From contig BLLK01000078.1 in NCBI GenBank assembly GCA_021927905.1, positions 39,066 to 103,065 on the forward strand: a stretch of DNA of 64,000 nucleotides, in the 5' to 3' direction. Below, in pieces: positions 51,150 to 61,887 of this stretch. Source of the DNA: Chaetoceros tenuissimus (taxonomy: Eukaryota > Bacillariophyta > Thalassiosirophyceae > Chaetocerotales > Chaetocerotaceae). The notes under the pieces are model-generated. The model worked only from the letters and a program-made list of their open reading frames with translations, was not told the DNA's origin and did no database searches. A program made the translations under genes and the position numbers. Within the stretch, counting starts at the first letter, position 1. Every line of letters begins with the position of its first letter.

Positions 51150-51306
51150 AAAAATAAGTATCTGCTCTGCAACAAAACCGATCATTTTTGTATCTCCAGT
51201 AGGGAAGTTTTCTTCTTTTGCTTTTGGACATTTCTTCTATTCAATGACAATAGAATCGAAATCATCGAAAGGAAAGCGGTAGCGCAAGGAAAGTGGTAGC
51301 ATTTCT

Positions 51307-51984
51307 CTACATGTCTTTCTTATTTCCAATTCCATATGATAATCTACCATCCAAATGTATTATGTATGCTGCACCTTCCCTAGGACCACCGTATACATGC
51401 TGTGCCCATTCACTACAATTTCCTTGATTAAACCCATCATGCATCATAGGTGCTTCCATTGGTTTTCTCACCAATATGAGTTTCTTCATCAATTTCTTAT
51501 AATAATCCACAGATGTGAAATGATTATTGTCACTCCATGAAGCTGTCTTGGAAAAGTTTCGCCCTTGATATTGAAATACAAAACCAGTACTATTCCAACA
51601 TTTATCAGCAGGTGTACATCGATCAATATATGGATGTTTCTCAAATCTTACATTCTTCAAAATATCAGGATTTTCCTTCATAGCACTGACCAAAAGGGTG
51701 TGATTCACATCCTTGTGAAATTTGAAATCATGCTGGAAAGCGTATAAATATTTGGTTTCTAGTGATAATAATTCCAAAGTTGTGTTTAAATTCCCCCCAA
51801 TGTGCAAATGTTCCTTATTTGAAATGATGCGCACATTTGTGAAATTCTCATGGTTGAAAAAGTACTTCATTAAGTTGAAGGAGTATTCCTCCAGTTGAAT
51901 TTGCTTTTGTTGGTGTTGCTGCATTATTTTATGAATGGAAGTGCATCGATTGTGATATAGATGGGCGTGCTTGAAGACAAACCT
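51307..51984 (-). CDS. Glycosyltransferase-like protein, 3' exon only
   Basis: Open from a TCTCAG acceptor (exon start at 51984) to TAG at 51307, about 225 codons; the first ATG is at 51924 but coding similarity appears to extend upstream (KHAHLYHNRC), so this is a terminal exon. Features: YLYAFQHDFKF, an Asp motif often seen in nucleotide-sugar transferases; RNFSKTASWSDNNHFTSVDYY; and a C-terminal WAQHVYGGPREG...HLDGR segment. Together they resemble a glycosyltransferase-like family of algae that I know only from hypothetical proteins, so substrate and location are unknown. Upstream exons are not found before the DIRS element at 52452, which may have separated them. A DIRS element also lies 157 bp beyond its stop. 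Confidence 0.55.
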   Translation of the reverse strand, partial: RFVFKHAHLYHNRCTSIHKIMQQHQQKQIQLEEYSFNLMKYFFNHENFTNVRIISNKEHLHIGGNLNTTLELLSLETKYLYAFQHDFKFHKDVNHTLLVSAMKENPDILKNVRFEKHPYIDRCTPADKCWNSTGFVFQYQGRNFSKTASWSDNNHFTSVDYYKKLMKKLILVRKPMEAPMMHDGFNQGNCSEWAQHVYGGPREGAAYIIHLDGRLSYGIGNKKDM

Positions 51985-52173
51985 CTGAGATAAGAGAATG
52001 TGAAGCTATGTCACACAAGTAACAAACTTGATAAAACAATTTGAATAAACTAATTATTATATTAAAAGAACAGGTAAATTGAGCCCACCATTTCACATTT
52101 CGTCACTCTGCAGATCGCAAAACGATTACATTACCTGTGTACTCAAGCAATCAATTTTAATGCCTCTTGGTTA

Positions 52174-52494
52174 TTGGCCCTGAAATATTTCTCAAAGCTT
52201 CCAAATACTCTGCTTGGCAGGAGAATCTTCCACAATGGTCCTGAAGGCACTTCAAACCCACGAAGTGCTGGGGGGAGATCTCATGGAAATGGACCTTATG
52301 CCTCTAACAAAGGGAAGGGTCCTGGTGGAAGCAGCACTCCTGGTGGGTCTAATTCTAATGAGAGGCCTCAGCGTAATCCTTCTGATCAACAACAGAGTCA
52401 AGGGAATCAACAAAACGAAGAGACTCGGAACTCAAATCAAGAGCATCCCAATGACTATAGCCACATACATTCTGTGTTCAAATATCGATATTAG
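52174..52494 (+). other. Open frame of unclear status, low-complexity (Gly/Asn/Ser/Gln)
   Basis: 107 codons without an ATG, GC-richer than its surroundings; residues are strongly disordered in character. The last 14 codons run into the DIRS family-2 end at 52452. It could be an exon remnant of a cellular or gag-type protein, or chance. I do not recognise it. Confidence 0.25.
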
Positions 52495-53050
52495 ATCAAT
52501 GTAAGCGTAATGATACATAGGTAAAACCTACGAAAGTTGGTCGGAGACCCGACCTCCACAACTCAATGGTTCGAACGAAAAGATCATCTAAAGATGAACA
52601 TTACTAACATATCAGAACAAACCCCAAAGCTGAGATGTACAATCGAAATGTAGCTCAAAGATTTTATTCAAAATATGCAAACCAAAGGGCGGTGGGTGGG
52701 TGAAAGAACATTACCACTTCCAAAGATTGAAATTCTCGAAGTCGAGATCACAAACAGATCGAAAGAATATCGATATTAGATCAATGTAAGCGTAATGATA
52801 CATAGGTAAAACCTACGAAAGTTGGTCGGAGACCCGACCTCCACAACTCAATGGTTCGAACGAAAAGATCATCTAAAGATGAACATTACTAACATATCAG
52901 AACAAACCCCAAAGCTGAGATGTACAATCGAAATGTAGCTCAAAGATTTTATTCAAAATATGCAAACCAAAGGGCGGTGGGTGGGTGAAAGAACATTACC
53001 ACTTCCAAAGATTGAAATTCTCGAAGTCGAGATCACAAACAGATCGAAAG
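52481..53050. repeat. 285-bp tandem duplication in the DIRS family-2 terminal repeats
   Basis: Units 52481-52765 and 52766-53050 appear identical. Each joins most of B to the start of A. Confidence 0.88.
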
Positions 53051-53134
53051 AATAAGATCTTGAGAAATGAAGAAGAAGATGACTTCACAACTTGTGACTC
53101 AAATTGGAATTTTCAATATCAGAATGTTAACTGA
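52986..53134 (-). repeat. A2 repeat of DIRS family 2
   Basis: 149 bp matching A1 at 59702-59851 with a few changes. Confidence 0.82.
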
Positions 53135-53373
53135 CTATAGCCACATACATTCTGTGTTTCAAATATCGATATTAGATCAATGTATGGCGTAATGATACAT
53201 AGAGTAAAACCTACGAAAGTTGGTCAGGAGACCCGACCTCCTAGCTCAATGGATTTCCGAACAGAAAAGATCATCACAAAGATGAACACTACTAACATAT
53301 CAAGAACAAGCCCCAAAGCTGAGATGTACAATCGAAATGTAGCTCAAAGATTTTATTCAAAATATGCAAACCA
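53132..53373 (-). repeat. B1 repeat of DIRS family 2
   Basis: Matches 52452-52690 (terminal B2) with scattered single-base insertions; shares the TGA core with A2. Confidence 0.78.
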
Positions 53374-53467
53374 TCAATGGTAAAGACTTGCTTCGAATTC
53401 CAACGTAAAATCTGAATGTGACACGATCAATTTTGAATACCATCTGCAGTGTAACATTCGTTTTATC

Positions 53468-54536
53468 TCATTTTATTCTAAAGTTAGAAGTCATTGCTCT
53501 AATAGCTTTGTAGGCCATCTTATCTCTCATTTTGACTATTTGTCTCTTTATATATTTCAGAAATCCTTCAGATTTCCATCTACTTAAAAGCATTATCTAT
53601 GAATCACTTGCACCCATCAATGATAAAATGAGAGCACAAGAAGCTCATAAAGAATGTAGACCAATATCATTTGGTTTCAAACCTAGGTCCTTTTCTCCCA
53701 TAACTTGAACAACTGCCTTTAACTTCTTTAGATGCCTGTGTTTTTCACAGCATACAACTTACTTTTGACCAATAACACATTTATTTGTGTACACTTGTTA
53801 GTGTTTCTGTAAGATGTTATTCTCTTTACTAATCGCTGCTTTACAAGGGCAAAACTCCTTACCAGTTTTTGAAGCTGCAATTGTTTCCATTCTCTCTCCA
53901 TTCTTTTGATCCCTAAAAGTAATCAAAACTTCTGAAGCATTGTTGATATCTCCATTCCATGGCACTTCACATCCTTTGACTATGAATGAAATATCTCTCA
54001 ATTTGATCATTTTTGTTTTCTTTTGTTTTTTCGGTGTATCACAGTGCTCACACAAACACATCATATAGAAATATGCTAAGACAATCAAATCCTGTATCAT
54101 TAAGACATATTAGATTGACTATGAAAAAGAACACTCTCACAGGAAGAGCTGGTTGCCTTTTTGTTGGGGGATCTTCGTCCTTGTACTTTTTGAACTGCCT
54201 TCTTAAAAGAAGCGCTCTTTTTCCATTTGATCCTAGCTGAGGGGAAGGAAATCCATTCGCGATGAAGGTCTTTGAAACATTGTCAATGGTTGCTTCAACA
54301 GTATCTCCTCTAAGTTGATCGAGTGCCTTTTTGCCAAATCTATTAGCTCTGATTTCGAACGCGAAAGCACTGAGGATTTGAATCCTTCTTTCTGGGCTTT
54401 CGTTATCGAGGAAAATTTTAAGTCCGGCTCGGGTTGTGAAACACCGCCATTTTCTAAAACGCTCCAAATCTTTCTCTTTTGTTTGGGCGGTAACTCCTTG
54501 ATCCGCATCAGATCTTCCACGATTGATTCTATCCAA
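53468..54536 (-). pseudogene. DIRS family-2 tyrosine recombinase, decayed
   Basis: N-terminal part from 54536 (overlapping the RT-RH end by about 300 nt), then a frameshift near 54090 to LIVLAYFYMMCLCEHCD, where the family-1 LLRPGEY Arg position reads Cys. Further down the minus strand, too broken to give a long ORF, HSL-stop-ASCALIL (about 53600-53640) and LLSRWKSEGFLKYIKRQ (about 53510-53560) supply the Arg box with a TGA for CGA and the GRW/Tyr segment. Ends TGA at 53468. Confidence 0.72.
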
Positions 54537-56818
54537 GAGATAATCGGTTCCGGAACGTCGACAATCTTGATATTTAGTTCTGCGTCTTTTAAAATTTCTC
54601 CTGCTTCCTTTTGAAGTAAAGAATGAATTTGAGAGTTAGAATCATTTCTATGACGGGAGAGAATATCAGCAATAATGTTTTCAATCCCTGGAATGTGTTG
54701 TAAGTAAATTCCAATATCAGCAGCACCCAACAAATCCGCTAGTTTCCTCGAAATGATTTCTCTAATTCTAGAGTCAGCCTTATCACGTGAATCAAAGTAA
54801 GATGTCTTGAACATCCAAGCTAAAGCCGTCATATTATCAGACTGATGTAACAAAAGCGAAGCCATCCAGATATTTGTCACTCCTGCTAGATGTTCGAGAG
54901 AATTGATATGAAATAAGTCCAGGATGTCAGGATGCAGGATAATTTTCCACGCGAACCCTAAGTCGTTAAAACCTCCCATCCCAACTGTCGAACTAGCGTC
55001 TTGTTTCATGAAAAGACTCGGTAGAGTAGTACTAACATGATTCAAAGATCTGCCTTTAGTTGCTAAATGTTCTATTGAACGTCTCAACAATTGAAGGTCT
55101 TGAATGTCTTCCAAGTGAAGATAAGCAGAACCGTGGGTAATAGCGCATTTCAAACGAAATCTTAGCCTTGAGAGAAAAAAGCGAAGTTCTCTAGCTATGA
55201 CAGCTGCCTCATTTGCTTTTCCAATGATTGATTCTAGTTCTTTTCTATAAATTCTTTCTTTTTTCTTTCCTTTCAAGATTAAATCGTCAAAGTCGATTAT
55301 CCATCTTTTAGCTTTTTCATCGGGAATAAAAATCCTCCAAGACCTTGAATTGATTAACCATCCAAGGATAATCTTGACCTCTTCTTGTTTTCCCTCAGCT
55401 ACAAGTTTTTCCCACTTTAGAATTGAGTTTCTTTCCACTTCTTCATTCTCTACCTTTGGACGAAAGAGGAGTTCAAGTGCAATAGCAGCCGCTTCTCTTG
55501 CCCTGCCTTCCAAACCCATTCCATTCAATGTCAGATTGATGAGATCGTCAACAAAAACATCCCAAGGAGACTTAAAGTCTTGGACATCTGCTAACAACGG
55601 GAGTGCTTTGCCGAATTCAACCATTTCATCCAGAAGCTCCTTGTCCGGAATGTCCTTTGAAAAGGAAGATTTCAACTTTTTTGGGTCCCAGGCTTTATTC
55701 TTCATGAGATAATTAGCAATGTCAGTAGCCGTCTCGCTTACAATGCCGAACTTCCCAGGGCCTTGGTTTGCCCCAAAAGGCTGTCAACTCATCTTCAATG
55801 TCAGGGGAAGGAAGAGTTGCTAGGTAAAGAGGAGCATGATCACACCAGCTGTGGAGGCGTCTAAACGCCGAATCGATATCAAACTTAGACATAAGGATCT
55901 CTACTTTTGGATATTTCAAACGCATCTGATGCATTATATGAATGCAGCGGTACAGGCAATGCCCGTATATAATTTCCTCGAGAGATTCCGGGTCGACAGA
56001 GGAATTCACAGACAATCCGGAGAGCCATTCGAAGGACAAATTGTGAGTAGTTCTTCTTTTTATCACTTTTTCATTTTTCTCTTTATCGTCCACTGGACTG
56101 CACACCCGAGAGGAGTAAGAGAGCCATTCTTTAGTTGTCTAGCGCACTCAATCGTGATTGGAATGGTTCTACCATATCTTACTTCCTTCTCTTGGTTCTT
56201 AGCTACTGTTTCTTGCGCAAGCTTATCTTTCATCGTACCACTATTCCCCTTTTTTAATGCTTCCTCAAAGTCTTTCAGTCTTGTTGCTTCGTCACGAGTC
56301 TTAGAAGGGTCCAACCCCAAATCCACTCCCAGATCCATGATCTCTTTGAGAATCTCCCAATCAGGGTGGTTTCTAAGAAGTGGCTCCAGCAATTCCGACT
56401 CTCGGAACTTGCTCCCTGGATGGATTACAAATCTTTCCATACTCTCCATCGCGGCTTTGAAATCAAAGTCGAACTTCTCGATGATTTTCGAATTGTGTAT
56501 TCTTGCCTTTCTTGTATTCTCAAATATGAAAGGAGATTCTTTGAAAGACGGGGAAGGCGTGTTCAATATCTTCTGGATCATCTTTAACACTTTCTCTTCA
56601 TGCGGAGTTGCTTTTTCCTCATCGTCCTTTTCTTCCTTGGGCTTTGATAATTCTTCCTTTTGAATGCAGTTTTCTTCATCTTTTGTCAAAGGAACCTTTT
56701 CGCTCTCACTATCGTACTTACTCTTCATATGAAAGTCGTCAAATAAAACCTGGACGGGGTCCATTTTCGCTGTAAATTTATCATTTAATTTAAAAGGGGG
56801 AAATAAAATTAGAGTCAT
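54233..56818 (-). pseudogene. DIRS family-2 reverse transcriptase-RNase H, two frameshifts
   Basis: Starts with an acidic Lys/Glu-rich N-terminal region, then RTIPITIECARQLKNG leading into RT. After a frameshift near 56085: RRTTHNLSFEWLSG and SKFDIDSAFRRLH (motif A). A second shift near 55770, then GKFGIVSETATD and catalytic VFVDDLINL. RNase H residues: KQDASSTVGMGGF, NSLEHLAG, HQSDNMTALAW, IADILSRH. The 54233 end overlaps the YR frame. Confidence 0.82.
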
Positions 56819-56882
56819 TCATTTACAACTTTTTTTTTTTTTTTCTTGTTACTTTGTGAAGTAACTAGAAGTTTGTGAAGCA

Positions 56883-58940
56883 CTAACCTTGATTAGTGCA
56901 TTCAATACACTTGTTCTTCAAAGCAATGATTTGACTTTTCTCAGCTGAAGATAGATTTATGAAATGTCCTCTGCTGTTCACACATTTCTCATGAATGCAG
57001 TTACCTTCAAAGTAAAAACGAGGGCAGATGGTCCTATTTCTCATTTGCGGTAGATGAATGCCGTTCTGGTTTCGTACTTGTTGGTTCGCTCTGGTCTTCC
57101 ACTCATTCCAGACAAGATCTGGGTATGGCGAAGACACGAGAATCTTCAGTCTCTTTCCAGGGATCTGAGTATCGTTTCCTTGAGGTTTTCTCTTGTGAGA
57201 CTTGGAAGACGAGTTATTGGACGAATTGTTGAGCGAGTTCGAAGATTGTGCAAGTGTCGGAATACTAATTCTGCAGTTGTTCATGAAAGTGCCTTTTCTG
57301 ATGTGATCGGAAATAGGGTCAAAGGAGATCTTGATAACTTTATGCTTCGTACAACGATTCACAAAGGAAGCCACCTCAGTATTGATCGCTTGAATGAGCG
57401 AAAGGATGAATACATCACCTTCATCTTCGAAGAGTCTGTGCACATCCACTTGTAGTTCTTGAATCTCAGCAAGAAAGGAAGAGTATTGTCTCAGGATATA
57501 ACTCTCTGGTCCAGCAAAAGTTCTCAGTAAAACCTTGAACATCTTCAGAAGTTCGAGTAAATGGAATACTGATTCAGGCAACTCAATTTTTGTCGTCACT
57601 AGGGACTTCAATTGATCATCAGACAGAGTAGCTTTTACTACGGCTTCAGAGAGACCCTCAAGGTTAGCAGTTTTGAGACCTCCCTCCTTACGAGGTTTCA
57701 GTCCAAAAATGGAAATTCCTTCAGGTGTTACACGACTGTTCTTTGAAGTCCAGATAGTATGTTGCAAAGATTGAAGGACTCCATGAGCGACTTAGATCAC
57801 CTCACTGTTTTTGTTTAAGCTTGCAGCCATTCCAGATACTGTATTCTTGTAGAACTTCATGGTTACAGGATCAACAACCGTCTCTGGATTCTCGCCATCT
57901 TTCGACTGGAAATAGAGTAGTTCCTCTTTCAAATCCTCTTTGTTCTCCTTCTCCAAAATATGAGTACTCGAGGAATTGACAACAATTCTATTCTCCTGCT
58001 GGTTCACCAACCCAGTGAGAAGGATTTTGGAAAGCTTCTCGATCGCTGGAGTCTCCGCTTTATTTTCAGCTGGGGGAGAGTCATTGATGGACGAGAGGGG
58101 AATAGAGCGGGAAGATTTCCTTGAATAGATATCGTCACTCTCAACTTCCTCTTCTTCCTCACTCAATTGATTATGATAGTCGTCCTCCTCGAGGGTTATC
58201 TTGTAATCTACCGCTTTCAAGAACTTTTCCAATCTATCCAGGGTGATCTCAGGTACTTCCTCCAAAGCAGTAAACTTTACACAACCCGAATCCAAGCTGT
58301 CTTTTTCAATCAAGCATGCAGAGGCAGCAAAGGTGAAAAGGTCAAGGACATGATCAGACACTTTGCGGAAGTTCTTCTTTTCAGTCATGGTCACGTTTGA
58401 GTCTCTGAGGAACAAGGAAATCTTCTCCAAAAAGATTTTAGGATCTATTGGGTAAGACACTGAGCTGAGTATTGGAATGAGGGAAACAGGAAGAGCAATG
58501 GCAGAAATCGCAGCAAGAGACTCATCGTTCGTACTCTTGGTGGAAATGCGAATCTTGTCAACGGCCTCAAAGGAACCTTTGATAAGATCTTTATAACGGA
58601 GATTATTCAAAAAGAAGGAAGGAGATTCCTTGCCTTTCAAGTCGAAGAGGCGAGTTTCAAGCAACGAAGACTCGAGATTCAAAGTCGCCACCAAACGATA
58701 TTCCAAATCATCTGGTTTGAAATGAGCAACCGAGACACAGATTTTCTTGGACTCATGGTCAATAAAGGCCACAGGCAGAGGACCCATTTCTACAAGGCTA
58801 GAAATCTTTGCTGAAACCTGGGCATAGTTTCCAGCGAAGTTCGGATTTTGAACATTCTGGCGGAGTAGGTCGTTGAGATCCTGTCCTTTTGGAAAGAGGA
58901 TATCCTTGCTAGAGATATCAATGGCGGGATGAGGAGTCAT
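56883..58940 (-). pseudogene. DIRS family-2 gag-like protein, one in-frame TAA
   Basis: ATG at 58940; frame runs to TAA at 57792-57794 and resumes in the same frame to 56883, about 685 codons. The C-terminus has CPRFYFEGNC-IHEKC-VNSRGH (C-x8-C-x4-C-x5-H), the same type of cluster at the same place as in family 1. A Glu-rich acidic patch lies mid-protein. No recognised capsid fold. Confidence 0.72.
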
Positions 58941-59701
58941 AGTGGAACTTAGAGCTCTTGATAGATGAGAAATTAGTGATGATCAATCCACATTCGAAAT
59001 GAAGTAGATCGCAAGGCACAGTTTTTTGATGAAAGCTAAAGAAACTCGAAGAAGAATCTCTTCTACCCTATCGGAAAAGGAGATTTCCTCCATCGGATCC
59101 TTCCTTTCAGACGGATCCTTTTCTTTGGCTCTCAGACTAACCGTTATTGATATTTAATTTCAAATAATTAGCTCGAAATACGACAAAACCAGAAACACTT
59201 TAGGAAACGCGAGATCCAAACAAGAATAGATCCAATGACAAATTTTTTTGTCGAATTTTGTTTTGTTTTGGTAATAAATTCCATAAGCTGTACTTCAAAT
59301 TATTACAAATCAAATCAAACTGTGCTTCAAATCATTTTAATAGAATATATTCAAAAGGAAAGCTTTTTAGTCCTAAACACTAAGTCTTTTGGAACTAGGT
59401 TTAATTTCAGGGTCATTTAGAACCCTTTTACTTTTGAAACTTGTCTCACGGTCATTAAGAACCATTTACTTTTGAGGCTTAGCTCAAGGTCATTAAGAAC
59501 CCTTTACTTTTGAGGCTTTGCTCAAGGTTGTTGAGAACCATTTACTTTAGAGGCTTTGCTCAAGGTCATTGAGAACCTTAATTTCTTTCGAGACTTTGCT
59601 CAAGGTCATTGTGAACCTGATTTTATAGTTTAGACAAAGGTCGTGAAGAACCAAATCTTTTATATTTTAACATCTAATCCAATTTCTTACTGTTCGTAAA
59701 A
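58941..59701 (-). other. Leader of DIRS family-2 element
   Basis: AT-rich 761 bp between A1 and gag; holds the tandem array at 59405-59655. No coding sequence seen. Confidence 0.55.
59405..59655. repeat. Tandem array of ~40-bp units in DIRS family-2 leader
   Basis: About six imperfect units with AAGGTCATTAAGAACC, TTTACTTTTGAGGCTT and TGCTC; more diverged at both edges. Confidence 0.8.
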
Positions 59702-59851
59702 TGAAAGAACATTACCACTTCCAAAGATTGAAATTCTCGAAGTCGAGATCACGAACAGATCGAAAGAATAAGATCTTGAGAAATGAAGAAGAAGATGACT
59801 TCACAACTTGTGACTCAAATTCGAGATTTTTAATATCAGAATGTTAACTGA
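59702..59851 (-). repeat. A1 repeat of DIRS family 2
   Basis: 150 bp matching 52986-53134; outer edge TGA at 59849-59851 followed by unrelated sequence. Confidence 0.82.
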
Positions 59852-61302
59852 TGGTGATTCAATTGGTAGCACTTCAGTCTATGAGGATTCTTTTGAAATT
59901 CCCCAAACATAGCTAATAGTACACAACATGTTTACTTCAATTCTGTTTAGAGTAGATAAATATCAGCCTCACTGTGAGAGACTTCATCCTCCTTCATTCA
60001 TCATTACAACAAAAATTAACATAAATTTCAGAAGAAAATGGAAAACAAAAAGAAGCAAACTAATTACAAATGGAAAGTAAGTCAATAGCAATGAATAGAT
60101 AAATGACAATTTGATAATTAATAAAACATGAATTTTTATGGAGGGGACAAGCAAAGAAATGAATATTGGTCCACAATTTGTCCTCGCTGATTTGACTATG
60201 GTTGATAGTAGTAGTAACAAATAATGGAGACATTTGGAATAGGATTACCTCTGTCCCAACACATTACTATCAGTACATATTTATTCTTTTATATTGTGTA
60301 CTTCAGAATAGGATTTACTACATAACTACTGCATTTATGCAATAGGAAACTATCTTACACTCCTCTCTTCTAACCTATCTGGAAAATGGTGGTGTGTCCA
60401 ATATCTAATCCTAGAGGTAGGAACTACTAAAGTTGGAAATGTACTCTTGTCTGTATGACTATATAGAATCTATATTAGGTTTGAACTCCCAGTAAATATA
60501 TTGTAGTTATGGAGCGGTGGGGTGCAAAAGTATTGCATTTGAGTTGAATTAGTTGCTTTGAATGGGCAGTTCAATGGAGAAGTAAAAATTTTCCTCCCTT
60601 TTTCCTCTTTCTTTTTACTTTCGTTTTATTTTATGAACTATTTAGCTGTGCCCATGTCGTATACTTCTATGTGATTGACACCATTTGACACTATACTTGT
60701 GCTGGTATGTTTTTCTAATCTCAAACAGAAAGGTAATTGTGTTATGCAACATAGTACACCTTGGCTCACGGATGGAAAGAACCTCTCTATTTAAACCATA
60801 TGTTTATAGAGAGCCCAACCAATATTATTAGAACTCAGTATGATCAACTGCAGTGGTTGGGAGCTCAGCAGAAGCCTATGGAGCAAGTAACCATTTGAAC
60901 ATTCCAATGGAATGAAATGAAAGTATTTTGCTAATTAAATTTTTCCAAATTTTTCAAATATATAACTCATTGATTATAGTCATTACCCTAAATTCTAAAA
61001 TGGGAATATGTAGAATGACCAGTACAAAGTACTTTTTAAGTCGCTCCTAAGGTAAGGGAAATACCCTCATCAAAAACGGTAGTCATTGTCTAAAGTTCCT
61101 AACAGTTGTCTCCCGTACAAAAGGAGTACATGGCATGTCCATTGACTATCCCTTGGAATTTCAACAATATTCATCCAACTTGAAAATTTAAGCTGAGAGC
61201 ATGAAGTTCCAAGAAGATTCTCATACTCTCTTTGGCTTGTACCTCCAGTACATAGGAATCTGGACATGGAGCAAATATTGTGAAAAAATTTAAACTTCAC
61301 AA
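59852..61302. other. AT-rich intergenic region without recognised genes
   Basis: 1.45 kb of AT-rich sequence with only short frames; no conserved coding, RNA gene or clear repeat seen. Confidence 0.5.
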
Positions 61303-61826
61303 CAATATGCATTTGTCAACCATTTCACAAATGCAACCTATCTCCAAAACAAGGCATCTCAAGCTGAGTCTGACCTCACAAAGCTACACTATTCTGGTGA
61401 TAAATTTCGTTTCAAAATGGAGGATTACTACAATAAAATTACAGAATGTTTCAATCATCTTGCTAATGGTGGCACCCAGTATGTATTGAAAGACAATCAG
61501 AAGATCCAAAGATTTTGTAATGGATTGAGAATTGGCACTGAAATTAAATATCATGATGTGGATGCAAAAGTGGAATGGGATGCAATTCAAGGACCAAAAG
61601 ACTTTGATACTTACTATAATTTGTTCTTCTCTACACTCTAACAATACCATACTTTGAGAGGAGATAACTCACACAGTAACAATAGACATATCAATCAGGT
61701 TGATACTGGAGGACAAGGAAGATCTGGACGTGGTGGACATTTCGGAAGAGGAGGTGGACGACGTAAAAAAAGAGATAAGGAGATTATTATATTATCTATA
61801 CTTCACTCATGCATGGAGCACAAGTG
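61303..61826 (+). pseudogene. Copia-type gag relic with Gly/Arg-rich tail
   Basis: Continuous frame from about 61303 (QQYAFVNHFTNATYLQNK) through FRFKMEDYYNKITECFNHL to TAA at 61639, then open again to a Gly/Arg-rich segment (GGQGRSGRGGHFGRGGGRR). This resembles the gag C-terminal half of plant/stramenopile copia elements and is unlike either copia gag elsewhere in the window. No pol or LTR found. Confidence 0.55.
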
Positions 61827-61887
61827 ATGATATAAAACAAGGAGGTATGAGAGGTGTCACTGATGTCATAGGATCAGGCATGTCATC

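Larger units (their letters stand above)
52452..59851 (-). mobile_element. DIRS-type retroelement, family 2, decayed
   Basis: Minus-strand order A1 (59851-59702), leader, gag (58940-56883), RT-RNase H (56818-54233), YR (54536-53468), B1 (53373-53132), A2 (53134-52986), then duplicated repeat material to 52452. The trinucleotide TGA sits at both outer ends (52452-52454, 59849-59851) and at the B1-A2 junction (53132-53134), as expected for YR-mediated circle integration. Proteins share organisation but little sequence with family 1. Multiple frameshifts and stops make it inactive. Confidence 0.83.

Noticed and set aside
52840-52870. GGTTCGAAC resembling a Pol III B box in the DIRS family-2 repeat, suggesting a SINE or tRNA
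   Set aside because: No matching A box or cloverleaf could be found around it, and the repeat is explained as the DIRS terminal repeat.
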